A stretch of 64,000 nucleotides of DNA, taken from IMG/VR virus record IMGVR_UViG_3300036715_000626, positions 141,016-205,015 of that record; one strand, 5' to 3'. The notes beneath the pieces are model-generated. The model was not told where the DNA came from. It was given only the letters and a program-made list of their open reading frames with translations, and searched no databases. The translations under genes were made by a program, and so were the position numbers. This DNA is from a virus. Shown here piece by piece: positions 19,384 to 28,123 of the stretch. Positions within the stretch are counted from its first letter, which is position 1. Every line of letters begins with the position of its first letter.

Positions 19384-19749
19384 TTAATTAGATACAAATT
19401 GTGTATATTTAAGACTAACATCACAGTCAAAACGTTTTTTAGCTGTGATTATATTATCAACATCCATAGGATATAACCCAAACACATAAGGTATACACTC
19501 ACCCGGTCTGAAAACGTACGGTGTGTCTTTATTATCATCAGTATGCCCGATAATACGTAACCGGCTTGGTTCGGTATTAAAATTAAGATTCTTCATCACC
19601 AACTTATCGATAATTGGTAAGTATTCTGATGGGATTTGTTCTCTTAAACGAATCATATCATTGGTATCGTTAATTACGATATCAATATCCTCTTTTACCA
19701 GTAACACAATTGTTATTCCAGAAACATTACGAAAAGTATTTTTTGTCAT
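19384..19749 (-). CDS. Hypothetical protein
   Basis: The 121-residue product has no motif I recognise. It is soluble-looking with a mixed alpha/beta pattern. It lies 9 nt upstream of the deaminase in the same direction, after the hairpin that follows the gene at 19815, so the two probably form a unit. Confidence 0.65.
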   Translation of the reverse strand: MTKNTFRNVSGITIVLLVKEDIDIVINDTNDMIRLREQIPSEYLPIIDKLVMKNLNFNTEPSRLRIIGHTDDNKDTPYVFRPGECIPYVFGLYPMDVDNIITAKKRFDCDVSLKYTQFVSN

Positions 19750-19784
19750 GAGAGACCTTTCTTTATTATTAGATATTTAACGTA

Positions 19785-19818
19785 CTAACACACATATCAT
19801 ACATGATATGTGTGTTAG
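19785..19818 (-). terminator. Hairpin terminator overlapping a stop codon
   Basis: A 15-bp perfect stem (CTAACACACATATCA) with a TACA loop overlaps the stop of the gene at 19815. The following minus-strand sequence is AT-rich but without a long T-run. Confidence 0.6.
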
Positions 19819-20045
19819 ATTATTCGTGCTTTACCAGCATCGACAAGATTGTTCACAGGTATAAAAATAGTACCCGACATAGTTTTACTAATTCCGAAAC
19901 ACGGAAACGAATCTTTATCATTTCCGATGTCAAAAGAGTCACCTTTTTTAAGGGCAACTTTAAATCCATCTTCAGCAGTACTGTCAAGGGGGTACATATC
20001 AATATCCTGAGTTAACACTACTTTAGGTGGTGCTTTTTCAGTCAT
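19815..20045 (-). CDS. Small hypothetical protein
   Basis: The 76-residue product has no recognised domain. It starts with an ATGA-type 4-nt overlap with the stop of the upstream gene (20042), indicating translational coupling. It is the last member of a run of overlapping genes from 23946 down to 19815. Confidence 0.65.
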   Translation of the reverse strand: MTEKAPPKVVLTQDIDMYPLDSTAEDGFKVALKKGDSFDIGNDKDSFPCFGISKTMSGTIFIPVNNLVDAGKARII

Positions 20046-21196
20046 CGCAGTTCCTTATATTTAGTCTCAAGGTCATGTAATAGGGCTTTGTCACCTTTTC
20101 TACGTTTGAGCTGTTTAATTTGTCGTTTAAGATCCGCTCTTTCGAGCATACGTCTTTTATCTTCTTCTGACTGAGTTGGTGGTTCGTTACGAAGTGATGA
20201 TTTTAAACCATCAAATGGGTTAGGCAACACAGGACAATCCGTACTACCCGTCATGGCTATTAAACTAGCCAACATCATATTAGCCGCTCTACCTCGTCCG
20301 GTATTAAGCTGATTAGTAGCAGAAAAATATTCCGAAGTTTCAGGTATATCATCCATAAAACCAGTGGTGTCGTATCGAATTGCCTCGCCGCCACAGCTAT
20401 CAAAGTCAGTACCTAACCCTCTTAAAGCTTGAAGCATTTGCTCTGGTTCATACTGAGCTTGTTCGCCTCTCACTATGTGAGTTCCGGAAGAATGATGACC
20501 TACCATATTACCACCTGCGTCGTGATGCTCGATCGCAACCGCAGACATATCTAGAGTCGGTCTGTTCGCCATAATTCTTTTAAATAAAATATTCATGGAG
20601 AGTTTCATCTCATCTGCTAGTTCAGGTGTATCGAACAATCCGTCAGCATCAAGACCAAATACATCTAGTGTATTTAACCAATTAGGATTTTCATCTTTAT
20701 ATGCTTGTATTTTTTCTTCTACCAAACCTATGGTAAACTCTTCATTTACTGGAGGTATATTGTCAGAATTAAAAGAAATAACTCCGGTATCACTAGGTAG
20801 TTCAAAATAAGGATTATAACCATAGCCATGTGGCTTGGTATCATCTTTAAAAAGAACATCCATTGGTTTGTGGTCGTATGGTGTTATAGCGTTGTACCTA
20901 CTGTAAGAGGCTATTTTATGTTCATCCACCGCGGCGTAAGTTTTATCAAATTCATTATGAAACTGACCTGTATTACATTCTGAACAAAGCATAAGAATAT
21001 CCGTAGGGGGTTTAATACCGTTAGGAAAATTACGCAAAGTCTCTTTTGTTAAATGTGTACCAAGGTTAACTTCATCACCATATCCTTGCATTTCCATCAT
21101 ATGCATGTTAGGATAACTTGGATCGGTACCAGCACCTATATCAGCACAAGCGGTATTCTCAATACACCGACAATTTTCACATACGAATAAACTCAC
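20042..21196 (-). CDS. Hypothetical protein with N-terminal zinc-ribbon cysteines
   Basis: The 384-residue product has cysteines in a CxxCxC-x5-C pattern within the first 17 residues and a CSEC pair near residue 71. This suggests one or two structural zinc sites. The C-terminal 50 residues are highly charged and helical (many Lys/Arg/Glu) and may be a coiled coil or nucleic-acid-binding tail. Family and function are not recognised. It overlaps both neighbours by 1-4 nt, so it is co-translated with them. Confidence 0.7.
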   Translation of the reverse strand: MSLFVCENCRCIENTACADIGAGTDPSYPNMHMMEMQGYGDEVNLGTHLTKETLRNFPNGIKPPTDILMLCSECNTGQFHNEFDKTYAAVDEHKIASYSRYNAITPYDHKPMDVLFKDDTKPHGYGYNPYFELPSDTGVISFNSDNIPPVNEEFTIGLVEEKIQAYKDENPNWLNTLDVFGLDADGLFDTPELADEMKLSMNILFKRIMANRPTLDMSAVAIEHHDAGGNMVGHHSSGTHIVRGEQAQYEPEQMLQALRGLGTDFDSCGGEAIRYDTTGFMDDIPETSEYFSATNQLNTGRGRAANMMLASLIAMTGSTDCPVLPNPFDGLKSSLRNEPPTQSEEDKRRMLERADLKRQIKQLKRRKGDKALLHDLETKYKELR

Positions 21197-21558
21197 TATT
21201 GCTCCTCTTTCATCTTTAGAATATTTATGTTTTCTCTGCCATATCTAAAGAAAGATTCACCAAGCATATTAAAAGCTAAATATAGCCTAGCCTGATTTTG
21301 ATCATCGGCCTTGTAAAATAAGTCCAATACGGCGGTATCAAAACTATTTAAGTTACGTTCTTTATAAGCAATCATTAACTCTTTCAGTTTAACAACGTCG
21401 TAGTTACTAAAATTAGCTCTGCGGTGAAAAATTGCGGTAACAACAATTATATCAATATCAGAGGGAGTTTTATCAAAACCATCATGATCTATAGCATCCT
21501 GAATCAAGGCTAGGCCAGCTTTGCTAAATATACTTTCTACATTTACTGTATTGTTCAC
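21196..21558 (-). CDS. Hypothetical protein
   Basis: The 120-residue product looks helical and soluble and has no motif I can name. It overlaps the genes on both sides by one nucleotide, so it belongs to the coupled run 19815-23946. Confidence 0.65.
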   Translation of the reverse strand: MNNTVNVESIFSKAGLALIQDAIDHDGFDKTPSDIDIIVVTAIFHRRANFSNYDVVKLKELMIAYKERNLNSFDTAVLDLFYKADDQNQARLYLAFNMLGESFFRYGRENINILKMKEEQ

Positions 21559-21965
21559 TATTCCTCCTTTTTATAGTTTTTGTCAAACGCGTACCAACCA
21601 TCATCACCAGGTATTTTTATACCCATAATACTGCAATCCGGATAAGTAAAGTCGGTTAAATACGCGCCATCTTTATCAACGTATATGAATACAGGCATGT
21701 TATCGATAATGCGTATATCTACATACGCCACAGTTGATTTGTTAAGTAACAGTACATGATTGCTAAAAATAGGGTTTCCGCCCATATCAACACAGTTTGT
21801 AGGGAAACCAACATCTTGTAATAGAGATGTCTCTATAAATATATGATTCTGTGTACAGAATGTTATGTTTGGAACAAAAATATATGCTGGGTCCGAATAC
21901 CCGGCCTTAATTTTTACATGACCTTCTAACGCAGATTGGTTAGCTTTATTATTATGCTGCGACAT
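21558..21965 (-). CDS. Hypothetical protein
   Basis: The product has 135 residues from the ATG at 21965, which follows TTAAGGAAAACA. An ATG five codons upstream lacks a ribosome binding site. It is beta-rich with three cysteines and no known domain. It overlaps the upstream gene by 14 nt. Confidence 0.62.
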   Translation of the reverse strand: MSQHNNKANQSALEGHVKIKAGYSDPAYIFVPNITFCTQNHIFIETSLLQDVGFPTNCVDMGGNPIFSNHVLLLNKSTVAYVDIRIIDNMPVFIYVDKDGAYLTDFTYPDCSIMGIKIPGDDGWYAFDKNYKKEE

Positions 21966-22293
21966 TGTTTTCCTTAACACTAAGATATTTAGCCAACTGA
22001 TTGAATTCTTCGTAACTAATAGCTAACTTTACAGTAGCTTTACCCAAGTGAGTTATTTTTATTAACTCGTTATCAAGTAGATATTTCATAACTAACTCAC
22101 ACTCAGTAACACTACTTGTGAGTACTTGAGCTCGTTTAGTTACATACACAGTAAGTTCTTCTGGTAACACCATAGACTTGTTAGTAGCCAGTATTTTACC
22201 AAATGCATCCAAACGGCGTTTATCTAACTTGGAAAGTCCAGTAGCAAACTGAACAACTAATTTACCGATAATCTTTTCAATGTTAGAATTCAT
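21952..22293 (-). CDS. Hypothetical protein, winged-helix-like region
   Basis: The 113-residue product is helical in its first 60 residues. The C-terminal half alternates helices and short strands (ELVMKYLLDNELIKIT ... ATVKLAIS) in a way reminiscent of a winged helix. This is only an impression. It is basic overall and has no membrane segment. Function is unknown. Confidence 0.6.
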   Translation of the reverse strand: MNSNIEKIIGKLVVQFATGLSKLDKRRLDAFGKILATNKSMVLPEELTVYVTKRAQVLTSSVTECELVMKYLLDNELIKITHLGKATVKLAISYEEFNQLAKYLSVKENNVAA

Positions 22294-22345
22294 TATTTCC
22301 CTTTAACTATTTTATACCGTCTTATGACGTTATTGATATCGTTAG

Positions 22346-23605
22346 CTAACTTTCAGCCTCAACCGAATCGTCAAGAGTAGCATTGTTACTATTATAGTAC
22401 ACAGTGTCTACAATATTACGAATAGCTTTAACCGCAGTAGAAGTTTGCTCCTGGGTCCAGTTCTTCCAAACATCTTGGTTAGCGTTACGTTCGGTGAATA
22501 GGTGCTTCCATACCTTAGGGTCGTTAAACCAACCGGTCATGATCATTTCTTTATAACGGAACTCAAGCATAGCTCGTTGGTAGATCTCTTTAGGATAACC
22601 AATATACTTAAGAAACTGCATAATGGTGTGTTGTGAGTACTTGTGAATAAAGTCATACACAACGCCATCAATCGATGTTTTAGTTAGAACACTGTGAAAG
22701 ATATCCTGAAGTTCATTAGGAATCATATGTGGATCTTGATAATTAACATTGTAAGTTCGTTTACGAAGATCTTCCGGCAACCAATAATCGACATCTGAGA
22801 TATCAACCATGCGCTCACTACGAGACTCTTTTGAAATAGCTGTGTGTGTAATCAAATGGTTAAACACGAACATAGGAATTTTGGCTTTAACCGCTTTGAA
22901 GTCTTTAAGTTCTTCAACAGTGTTATAAGGAATATCCTCATAATCGATACCGGCATTAAGACACGCGCGCATGTTAGTAAACAATTTGAAAGAACTTTGA
23001 TCGTGAGGGAGTTCGTTATATTCAACATAACCGAATTTAGATAAGTTATTTAAGAAGTCATCTCCCCACATAGTTACCCAGTTACCACTTTTAGTTACTA
23101 TAGAAAGTCTTAGAGGGTTGTCAGACATAATTTGACAATCCAACATTACTGGGCAAAATTCCAAAGGACGGCTAGGGCTTCCCTCTAATTTAGACTTCCA
23201 GTTAGGAAGTAACCCATTTACAGAATACTCTGTGTATCCACATTTTGAGCACTTAATTTCCATTCCGATAGATTTAGTCTCAAGAACACCTGTAGCTACC
23301 TCTACCTTTTCGGTATCGTTATGCATTTCAACAGTACCACTTTTGCATTTAGGACACATAATAACGCCATTATCGCTAAGCGTGTTATACGTATCAATGG
23401 TATCTTGTGTCGGAGCAGCTTCTTTAAGAAGTGCTTGATAACGTTTAGGAGGGTTAGCACTCTCCGATTTACCTCTTGAAATCGCCGCAAGATCTGTTAC
23501 GAACTTGATACGATTTTCTTCGTTAAGGTTAGCTTCACAAGCTTTGACTGTTGATACCTCATCTGTTGCGTATCCTAACGCATATCCGTAAAAATGTTCT
23601 ACCAT
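22346..23605 (-). CDS. ThyX-like flavin-dependent thymidylate synthase with zinc ribbon
   Basis: In this 419-residue product residues 253-266 (THTAISKESRSERM) align with the ThyX signature RHRxxSxNExSxRY, keeping the His, both Ser and the final Arg. Downstream, residues 343-390 (AMLEFRYKEMIMTGWF ... W..LF.ER) match the second half of ThyX. A CPKC ... CSKC pair (C84, C87, C119, C122) adds a zinc ribbon that typical ThyX enzymes (about 220-250 residues) lack. It probably makes dTMP from dUMP using folate and FAD. The family call is moderate because the signature is divergent. Confidence 0.6.
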   Translation of the reverse strand: MVEHFYGYALGYATDEVSTVKACEANLNEENRIKFVTDLAAISRGKSESANPPKRYQALLKEAAPTQDTIDTYNTLSDNGVIMCPKCKSGTVEMHNDTEKVEVATGVLETKSIGMEIKCSKCGYTEYSVNGLLPNWKSKLEGSPSRPLEFCPVMLDCQIMSDNPLRLSIVTKSGNWVTMWGDDFLNNLSKFGYVEYNELPHDQSSFKLFTNMRACLNAGIDYEDIPYNTVEELKDFKAVKAKIPMFVFNHLITHTAISKESRSERMVDISDVDYWLPEDLRKRTYNVNYQDPHMIPNELQDIFHSVLTKTSIDGVVYDFIHKYSQHTIMQFLKYIGYPKEIYQRAMLEFRYKEMIMTGWFNDPKVWKHLFTERNANQDVWKNWTQEQTSTAVKAIRNIVDTVYYNSNNATLDDSVEAES

Positions 23606-23946
23606 TGTATTTCCTTATTACATATTTTTTGTAGAGTTTCTAAATATATTTTAAAATCCAATTTCATATCTATAATAGAAACAAACTCTAATATAGGTTT
23701 ATAGTATGAATTGTATTCTTTATTAGATAAAGAACTAAACTTATCTTTAGTTAATTCCATTATTAACAACTCTGTTAACGCACGCGGACCTTCGCCTGAA
23801 TAACCCCAACTTATTCCGCTATTAACAGCTTCCATAGGGTCAATTTCTTTTAAAATAGCTATTCCGCCAATAGCACCTTCAGCACAATATTGTAAAACAT
23901 TTGCATAAGGTTCTTTTTCTACAACTCTGTAAAAGTATTTAAGCAT
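23599..23946 (-). CDS. Hypothetical protein, DUF6166-like
   Basis: The 115-residue product contains SWGYSGEGPRALTELL. This resembles the GYGGSGPAQLALALL core that I associate with the small DUF6166 family of phage and bacterial proteins of unknown function. It overlaps the ThyX-like gene start by 7 nt and has its own upstream promoter-like element, so it may lead the unit that includes ThyX. Confidence 0.6.
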   Translation of the reverse strand: MLKYFYRVVEKEPYANVLQYCAEGAIGGIAILKEIDPMEAVNSGISWGYSGEGPRALTELLIMELTKDKFSSLSNKEYNSYYKPILEFVSIIDMKLDFKIYLETLQKICNKEIQW

Positions 23947-23970
23947 TTTAGCTCCTTCGTTAGTTACTTA

Positions 23971-23985
23971 AATAATATATGGTTA
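23971..23985 (-). promoter_or_regulatory. Putative phage promoter, AACCATATATTATT
   Basis: The minus strand reads TAACCATATATTATT, one of the best matches to the recurrent element, 25 nt upstream of the start at 23946. Confidence 0.55.
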
Positions 23986-24028
23986 AACTATATTGATTAT
24001 GGAAAACTCAACACCGAGTCTTTACCGC

Positions 24029-24451
24029 TTATCTATAACTGGATAATGTTTCTAGTATCTTTAAAGCTTCGATACTATCTTTAAAGATTACTAATTCCCA
24101 CATCCGTCTTTCCGTAATTAAACATTCGTCTAGATGAGAAGTTACAGTACCAGAACCCTTATCAGTATGATAGTTATATATAGGAAAATAACTACCTATA
24201 GTAACATTAGACCTACTGAAGGTGTCAAACTTTTGAATAATCGGTTCGTTAGCAACTCTTTTCTTATCTTTACGACATAACACACTGGCTAAGTTAGTAA
24301 CCACTTCTTCTAAGGGATACTTTATTATGTTTATCTCATGTGGAACTTCACCAAGATATACACCTATCTTAACTTTACCATTTTTTGTATATACCCAAAT
24401 ACCATCTATATTAAATGTTGAATGTGTGACGCAGTCGTTAATTTCTAACAT
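24029..24451 (-). CDS. Hypothetical protein
   Basis: The 140-residue product is mixed alpha/beta with no signal, membrane segment or motif I recognise. It is divergent from the ribonucleotide reductase gene. The gap between them (24452-24592) is AT-rich and must hold at least the reductase promoter. Confidence 0.65.
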   Translation of the reverse strand: MLEINDCVTHSTFNIDGIWVYTKNGKVKIGVYLGEVPHEINIIKYPLEEVVTNLASVLCRKDKKRVANEPIIQKFDTFSRSNVTIGSYFPIYNYHTDKGSGTVTSHLDECLITERRMWELVIFKDSIEALKILETLSSYR

Positions 24452-24592
24452 AATAATTCCTTTAGTTAGTTGTCAGTTATAAATTCTAATTGAAATTTTT
24501 ATCTGTCCGATTACTGTATATAATAGCTATGTTTTAAATAGTAATTTTAACTACCTATTATTATGAATATCACAATATAAAAAAGGTTAATT

Positions 24593-26905
24593 ATGGACAC
24601 TAAACAGCTGTTATCTGACTCGAAATACTTTGAGTCATACGCTAGATATTTGGACGACAAAGGTCGTTATGAAACATGGGATGAAGCTGTAGAGCGTGTA
24701 ATGGGGATGCATAAGACATACTATGCTGACAAACTGACTCCTGAACTTATTGGACTACTGGATGAAGTAGAAGAAGCGTATAAAGATAAACTGTTTTTAG
24801 GCTCACAAAGAGCTCTACAATTCGGCGGAGAACAACTTCTAAAAAATCACTCTAAACTTTATAACTGTACCGCCTCTTATTGCGATCGTGTTGAAGTATT
24901 CGGCGAAATTTTCCATCTCATGCTTTCTGGTTGTGGAGTAGGGTTTAGTGTGCAACAGCAACACATATCTAAACTTCCAAACTTACTACCGCGTGGTGAA
25001 AAGACTGTTACTTATATAGTAGAAGATTCTATTGAAGGTTGGGCTTCTAGTGTTGATGTACTATTAAGTTCATTTTTCGACAATGGTGGTAAACACCCTG
25101 AGTATCACGGGTATCAAATTCATTTTGATTTAAGCAATATACGACCTAAAGGTTCCTTTATTTCAGGTGGATTTAAAGCTCCTGGTCCAGATGGTTTACG
25201 TATGGCTCTCGCTAAAATTGAATTGTTGCTAATTAAACTATTAGAAACAAGTAACGTTATTAATAGTATAACCGTTTATGATATTATTATGCACATAGCA
25301 GATGCCGTTATTTCGGGTGGTGTTCGTAGAGCAGCAACTATTTGTCTGTTCTCTAAAGAAGATACCGATATGATAACTGCTAAAACTGGCGATTGGTATA
25401 CCACTAATCCTCAAAGAGGAAGATCTAATAATTCATGTTTGTTATTACGTAACGATACAACTAGAGAAGAATTTGAAACTATCATGGCAAGTGTTAAAGA
25501 ATACGGTGAACCCGGATTTATTTGGACTGATAGCTTAGAGCTGCTTTTTAACCCATGCGTTGAAATTGGTTTATACGCTAAAACTGCTAGCGGTGTTTCT
25601 GGTTTTTCTATGTGTAACTTAACAGAGATTAATGGCGGTAAAAGTGACAATGCTGATACGTTTTACTTACAATGTAAAGTAGCCTCTATTATGGGAACTT
25701 TACAAGCTGGATACACAGACTTCAAGTTTTTATCACCGGCTACTAAAGAAATTGTTGATCGCGAAGCACTTCTTGGTGTATCTATCACTGGGTGGATGAA
25801 CAATCCTACAGTATTGTTCGATCCGGATATTTTAAAAACTGGAGCTGAAATTGCTAAACAGTGGAACAAGATTACTGCTAAACTTATCGGCATTAATGCA
25901 GCTGCCCGGGTGACTACAGTTAAACCTAGTGGTAATGCGTCAGTGTTGCTAGGAACAGCTTCTGGTATACACGGAGAACATTCTAAACGGTATTTACGGC
26001 ATGTACAATTTAATAAAGAAACAGAGATTGCTAAAGCATTTCTTAAACATAATCCTAAAATGTGTGAGCAAAGTGTATGGGGAACTACTGATATTGTTGT
26101 AGCGTTCCCTATTACTCCTAAAGAAGGGTCTATTTATAAGAAAGATCTATTAGGGGTTAAGCAACTTGAATATGTTGTTAAAGCACAGCGAGATTGGGTT
26201 AATAACGGACGTAATGATGATCTTTGTGTTATGCCATTTCTTAAACATAATGTTAGTAATACTATCACCGTAGATGATTGGGACAATGTATCTGATTTTA
26301 TTTATGATAACCGTAACTTCTTAGGCGGTGTGTCATTGTTAGCTGCTGGTGGTGATAAGTCGTATCCACAAGCTCCATTTACAGAAGTATTTACTTATGA
26401 CGAGATCGTTTCTAAATACGGTGAAAATACTTTATTCACATCAGCACTTATTGAAGCTGGATTAACAGCATTTAATAATGATTTATGGGCAGCTATCAAT
26501 ACAGCACTTGGTTATGGCGAGCAGCTTAAAGATAGTCGTCTTGACGAACTTCGTACTAAATTGAACTCAGTTATTGGTAATGAAGTATTGCTCGAAGAAG
26601 GTGAAAAAAATAGTCTTTATGAATCTATTAATAACGCTATTCAATATAGCGGGGTTCTCGGTGAAAGTAGTATTGATTTACTTAAGCGCGACTTTGTACG
26701 TCGTTTCAATAAGTTTGCTAAACGGTTTGAATCCGCACATGTATGTGCTGACTGTCTTAAGGATGTATATAATCTGCATAAGTGGTCTAATATACAACTT
26801 AACTTCACAGATGTAGATTGGTTAGTGCATTTAACAGAAAAAAAATACGTTGACGTTAATACCTTAGCGGCACAAGCATGTTCTGGCGGTAAATGCGAGA
26901 TTTAA
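24593..26905 (+). CDS. nrdJ: Class II (adenosylcobalamin-dependent) ribonucleotide reductase
   Basis: The 770-residue product is of the monomeric B12-dependent ribonucleoside-triphosphate reductase type. Key features are NCT (C92), NPCVEI (C322, E324), CNLTE (C341) and a C-terminal redox pair (C763-x4-C768, CSGGKC). A KPSGNASVLLGTASGIH segment is characteristic of the class II fold. It reduces ribonucleotides to deoxyribonucleotides independently of oxygen, using host thioredoxin-like reductants and cobalamin. It is a single-gene plus-strand unit between minus-strand genes, followed by a bidirectional terminator. Confidence 0.92.
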   Translation: MDTKQLLSDSKYFESYARYLDDKGRYETWDEAVERVMGMHKTYYADKLTPELIGLLDEVEEAYKDKLFLGSQRALQFGGEQLLKNHSKLYNCTASYCDRVEVFGEIFHLMLSGCGVGFSVQQQHISKLPNLLPRGEKTVTYIVEDSIEGWASSVDVLLSSFFDNGGKHPEYHGYQIHFDLSNIRPKGSFISGGFKAPGPDGLRMALAKIELLLIKLLETSNVINSITVYDIIMHIADAVISGGVRRAATICLFSKEDTDMITAKTGDWYTTNPQRGRSNNSCLLLRNDTTREEFETIMASVKEYGEPGFIWTDSLELLFNPCVEIGLYAKTASGVSGFSMCNLTEINGGKSDNADTFYLQCKVASIMGTLQAGYTDFKFLSPATKEIVDREALLGVSITGWMNNPTVLFDPDILKTGAEIAKQWNKITAKLIGINAAARVTTVKPSGNASVLLGTASGIHGEHSKRYLRHVQFNKETEIAKAFLKHNPKMCEQSVWGTTDIVVAFPITPKEGSIYKKDLLGVKQLEYVVKAQRDWVNNGRNDDLCVMPFLKHNVSNTITVDDWDNVSDFIYDNRNFLGGVSLLAAGGDKSYPQAPFTEVFTYDEIVSKYGENTLFTSALIEAGLTAFNNDLWAAINTALGYGEQLKDSRLDELRTKLNSVIGNEVLLEEGEKNSLYESINNAIQYSGVLGESSIDLLKRDFVRRFNKFAKRFESAHVCADCLKDVYNLHKWSNIQLNFTDVDWLVHLTEKKYVDVNTLAAQACSGGKCEI

Positions 26906-26914
26906 AAAAATATT

Positions 26915-26944
26915 GTACATAGCTAACAACTGTTAGCTATGTAC
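26915..26944. terminator. Bidirectional intrinsic terminator
   Basis: A 14-bp perfect stem (GTACATAGCTAACA) with a 2-nt loop lies between the convergent genes ending at 26905 and 26937. The minus-strand tail is CAATATTTTTTT. Confidence 0.8.
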
Positions 26945-27470
26945 TTTCTTTGGTTAATTGTTTATTTAAAAAAGCCTGAGCTTCTTTAAATTTGTCGACA
27001 GTATGTTTATTTTCTTCAAGCATACGAACCGCCGCTATTATTTTTGCTTTAACACTATCCGGTTTATCAATAGCGTTATATTTTTTCAGAATAGCATGTT
27101 CTTTAGTTATAGAACTTATCATAGCTTTTTTATCTTTTAATACCGAATATACTCGACTTTTATTAATAAGAAGCTCGCTTTTAGTATACTCTAAAAGCTT
27201 TACATATTTAAAAGCATTCTTAATTTTCTTAAGTGCGGAATCATGAGAAGCTTCATAAGATAAATATGCTTTATGAAGTTTCTCCAACTCTTCTATAGTA
27301 AAATTCGACATAGATGCTTTTTGGGTTATCCCGATCATAGGACACATATCATACACATTATACATAACATTTGAGTTAAGGTTGCCGTTAGTTGCTAAAT
27401 TAATAACTTCTAATTCTTCCTTATTCATAATAACATCAGTATACTTATTCTTCGGCTTTAACTCAGTCAT
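26937..27470 (-). CDS. Hypothetical helical protein
   Basis: The 177-residue product is almost entirely helical and lysine-rich, with possible coiled-coil stretches around residues 65-150. There are no recognised motifs. It has its own promoter-like element at 27503. It is divergent from the cysteine-rich gene at 27605. Confidence 0.68.
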   Translation of the reverse strand: MTELKPKNKYTDVIMNKEELEVINLATNGNLNSNVMYNVYDMCPMIGITQKASMSNFTIEELEKLHKAYLSYEASHDSALKKIKNAFKYVKLLEYTKSELLINKSRVYSVLKDKKAMISSITKEHAILKKYNAIDKPDSVKAKIIAAVRMLEENKHTVDKFKEAQAFLNKQLTKEST

Positions 27471-27502
27471 ATTGACTCCTTGGTCTTTTAGATTCTACTA
27501 TT

Positions 27503-27515
27503 ATAATATATGGTT
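27503..27515 (-). promoter_or_regulatory. Putative phage promoter, AACCATATATTAT
   Basis: The minus strand reads AACCATATATTAT, 33 nt upstream of the start at 27470. Confidence 0.55.
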
Positions 27516-27604
27516 AATTGATACTAGGAATATAAAAAATGATTCTGAATATGAAGATCTATTATTAACATTAAACAGCTTATAGATATTAAAAAAGGAT
27601 GAAT

Positions 27605-28093
27605 ATGACATACCAAGAATGGGTAACAGATCACAATGAAAAGGTGTCTAAAATATTAAATAAATTATCTTTACAAGGAATATCTACTATTGAAGAAATA
27701 GTAGATTACTTTGATTTTGATAGTATGGCTAAAAATGAACCTGAGTTTTGTCCACTTTATAAGGATAATATCAAATGCCACAGTATAGAAAAACTTAATT
27801 GTTATCACTGTGCGTGTCCTCACTTTGTTATTAACAAGAATCCTGCTACTAAAGGTAAGACTACCATAGCCAGTGTATGTAGTATTGATTCTCGCTTTAA
27901 AGATGAGTTCTACGAAAATCCAGATGAGAATAATGTAGTTAAAATACATTGTGATTGTACTAACTGCTACTTACCGCATAAGCAGTCTTATGTTTTAAAA
28001 TCATTACATAACCAACAAAAAGACTATATTAAATTAAAAGAGTGTGATTCATTATTAGATTACTTACGTGTAAATCAAATGAAGAAAAAATAA
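27605..28093 (+). CDS. Cysteine-rich protein, possible metal-binding
   Basis: The 162-residue product starts at the second of two in-frame ATGs, because the first overlaps the AAAGGA ribosome binding site. It has about ten cysteines clustered at FCPLYK, KCHS, LNCYHCACPHF, VCSID and HCDCTNC, with nearby histidines, suggesting metal or Fe-S binding. I recall similar short FCPLY ... CHxxxxLNCY ... CPxF proteins in Campylobacterota genomes but cannot verify this. It forms a single-gene plus-strand unit. Confidence 0.65.
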   Translation: MTYQEWVTDHNEKVSKILNKLSLQGISTIEEIVDYFDFDSMAKNEPEFCPLYKDNIKCHSIEKLNCYHCACPHFVINKNPATKGKTTIASVCSIDSRFKDEFYENPDENNVVKIHCDCTNCYLPHKQSYVLKSLHNQQKDYIKLKECDSLLDYLRVNQMKKK

Positions 28094-28123
28094 GACTACA
28101 TACCGCATCTGCGGTATGTAGTC
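28094..28123. terminator. Bidirectional intrinsic terminator
   Basis: A 14-bp perfect stem (GACTACATACCGCA) with a 2-nt loop lies between convergent genes. The minus-strand tail is TTATTTTTTC. The stem half CTACATACC recurs in the terminators at 38783 and 39316. Confidence 0.8.
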
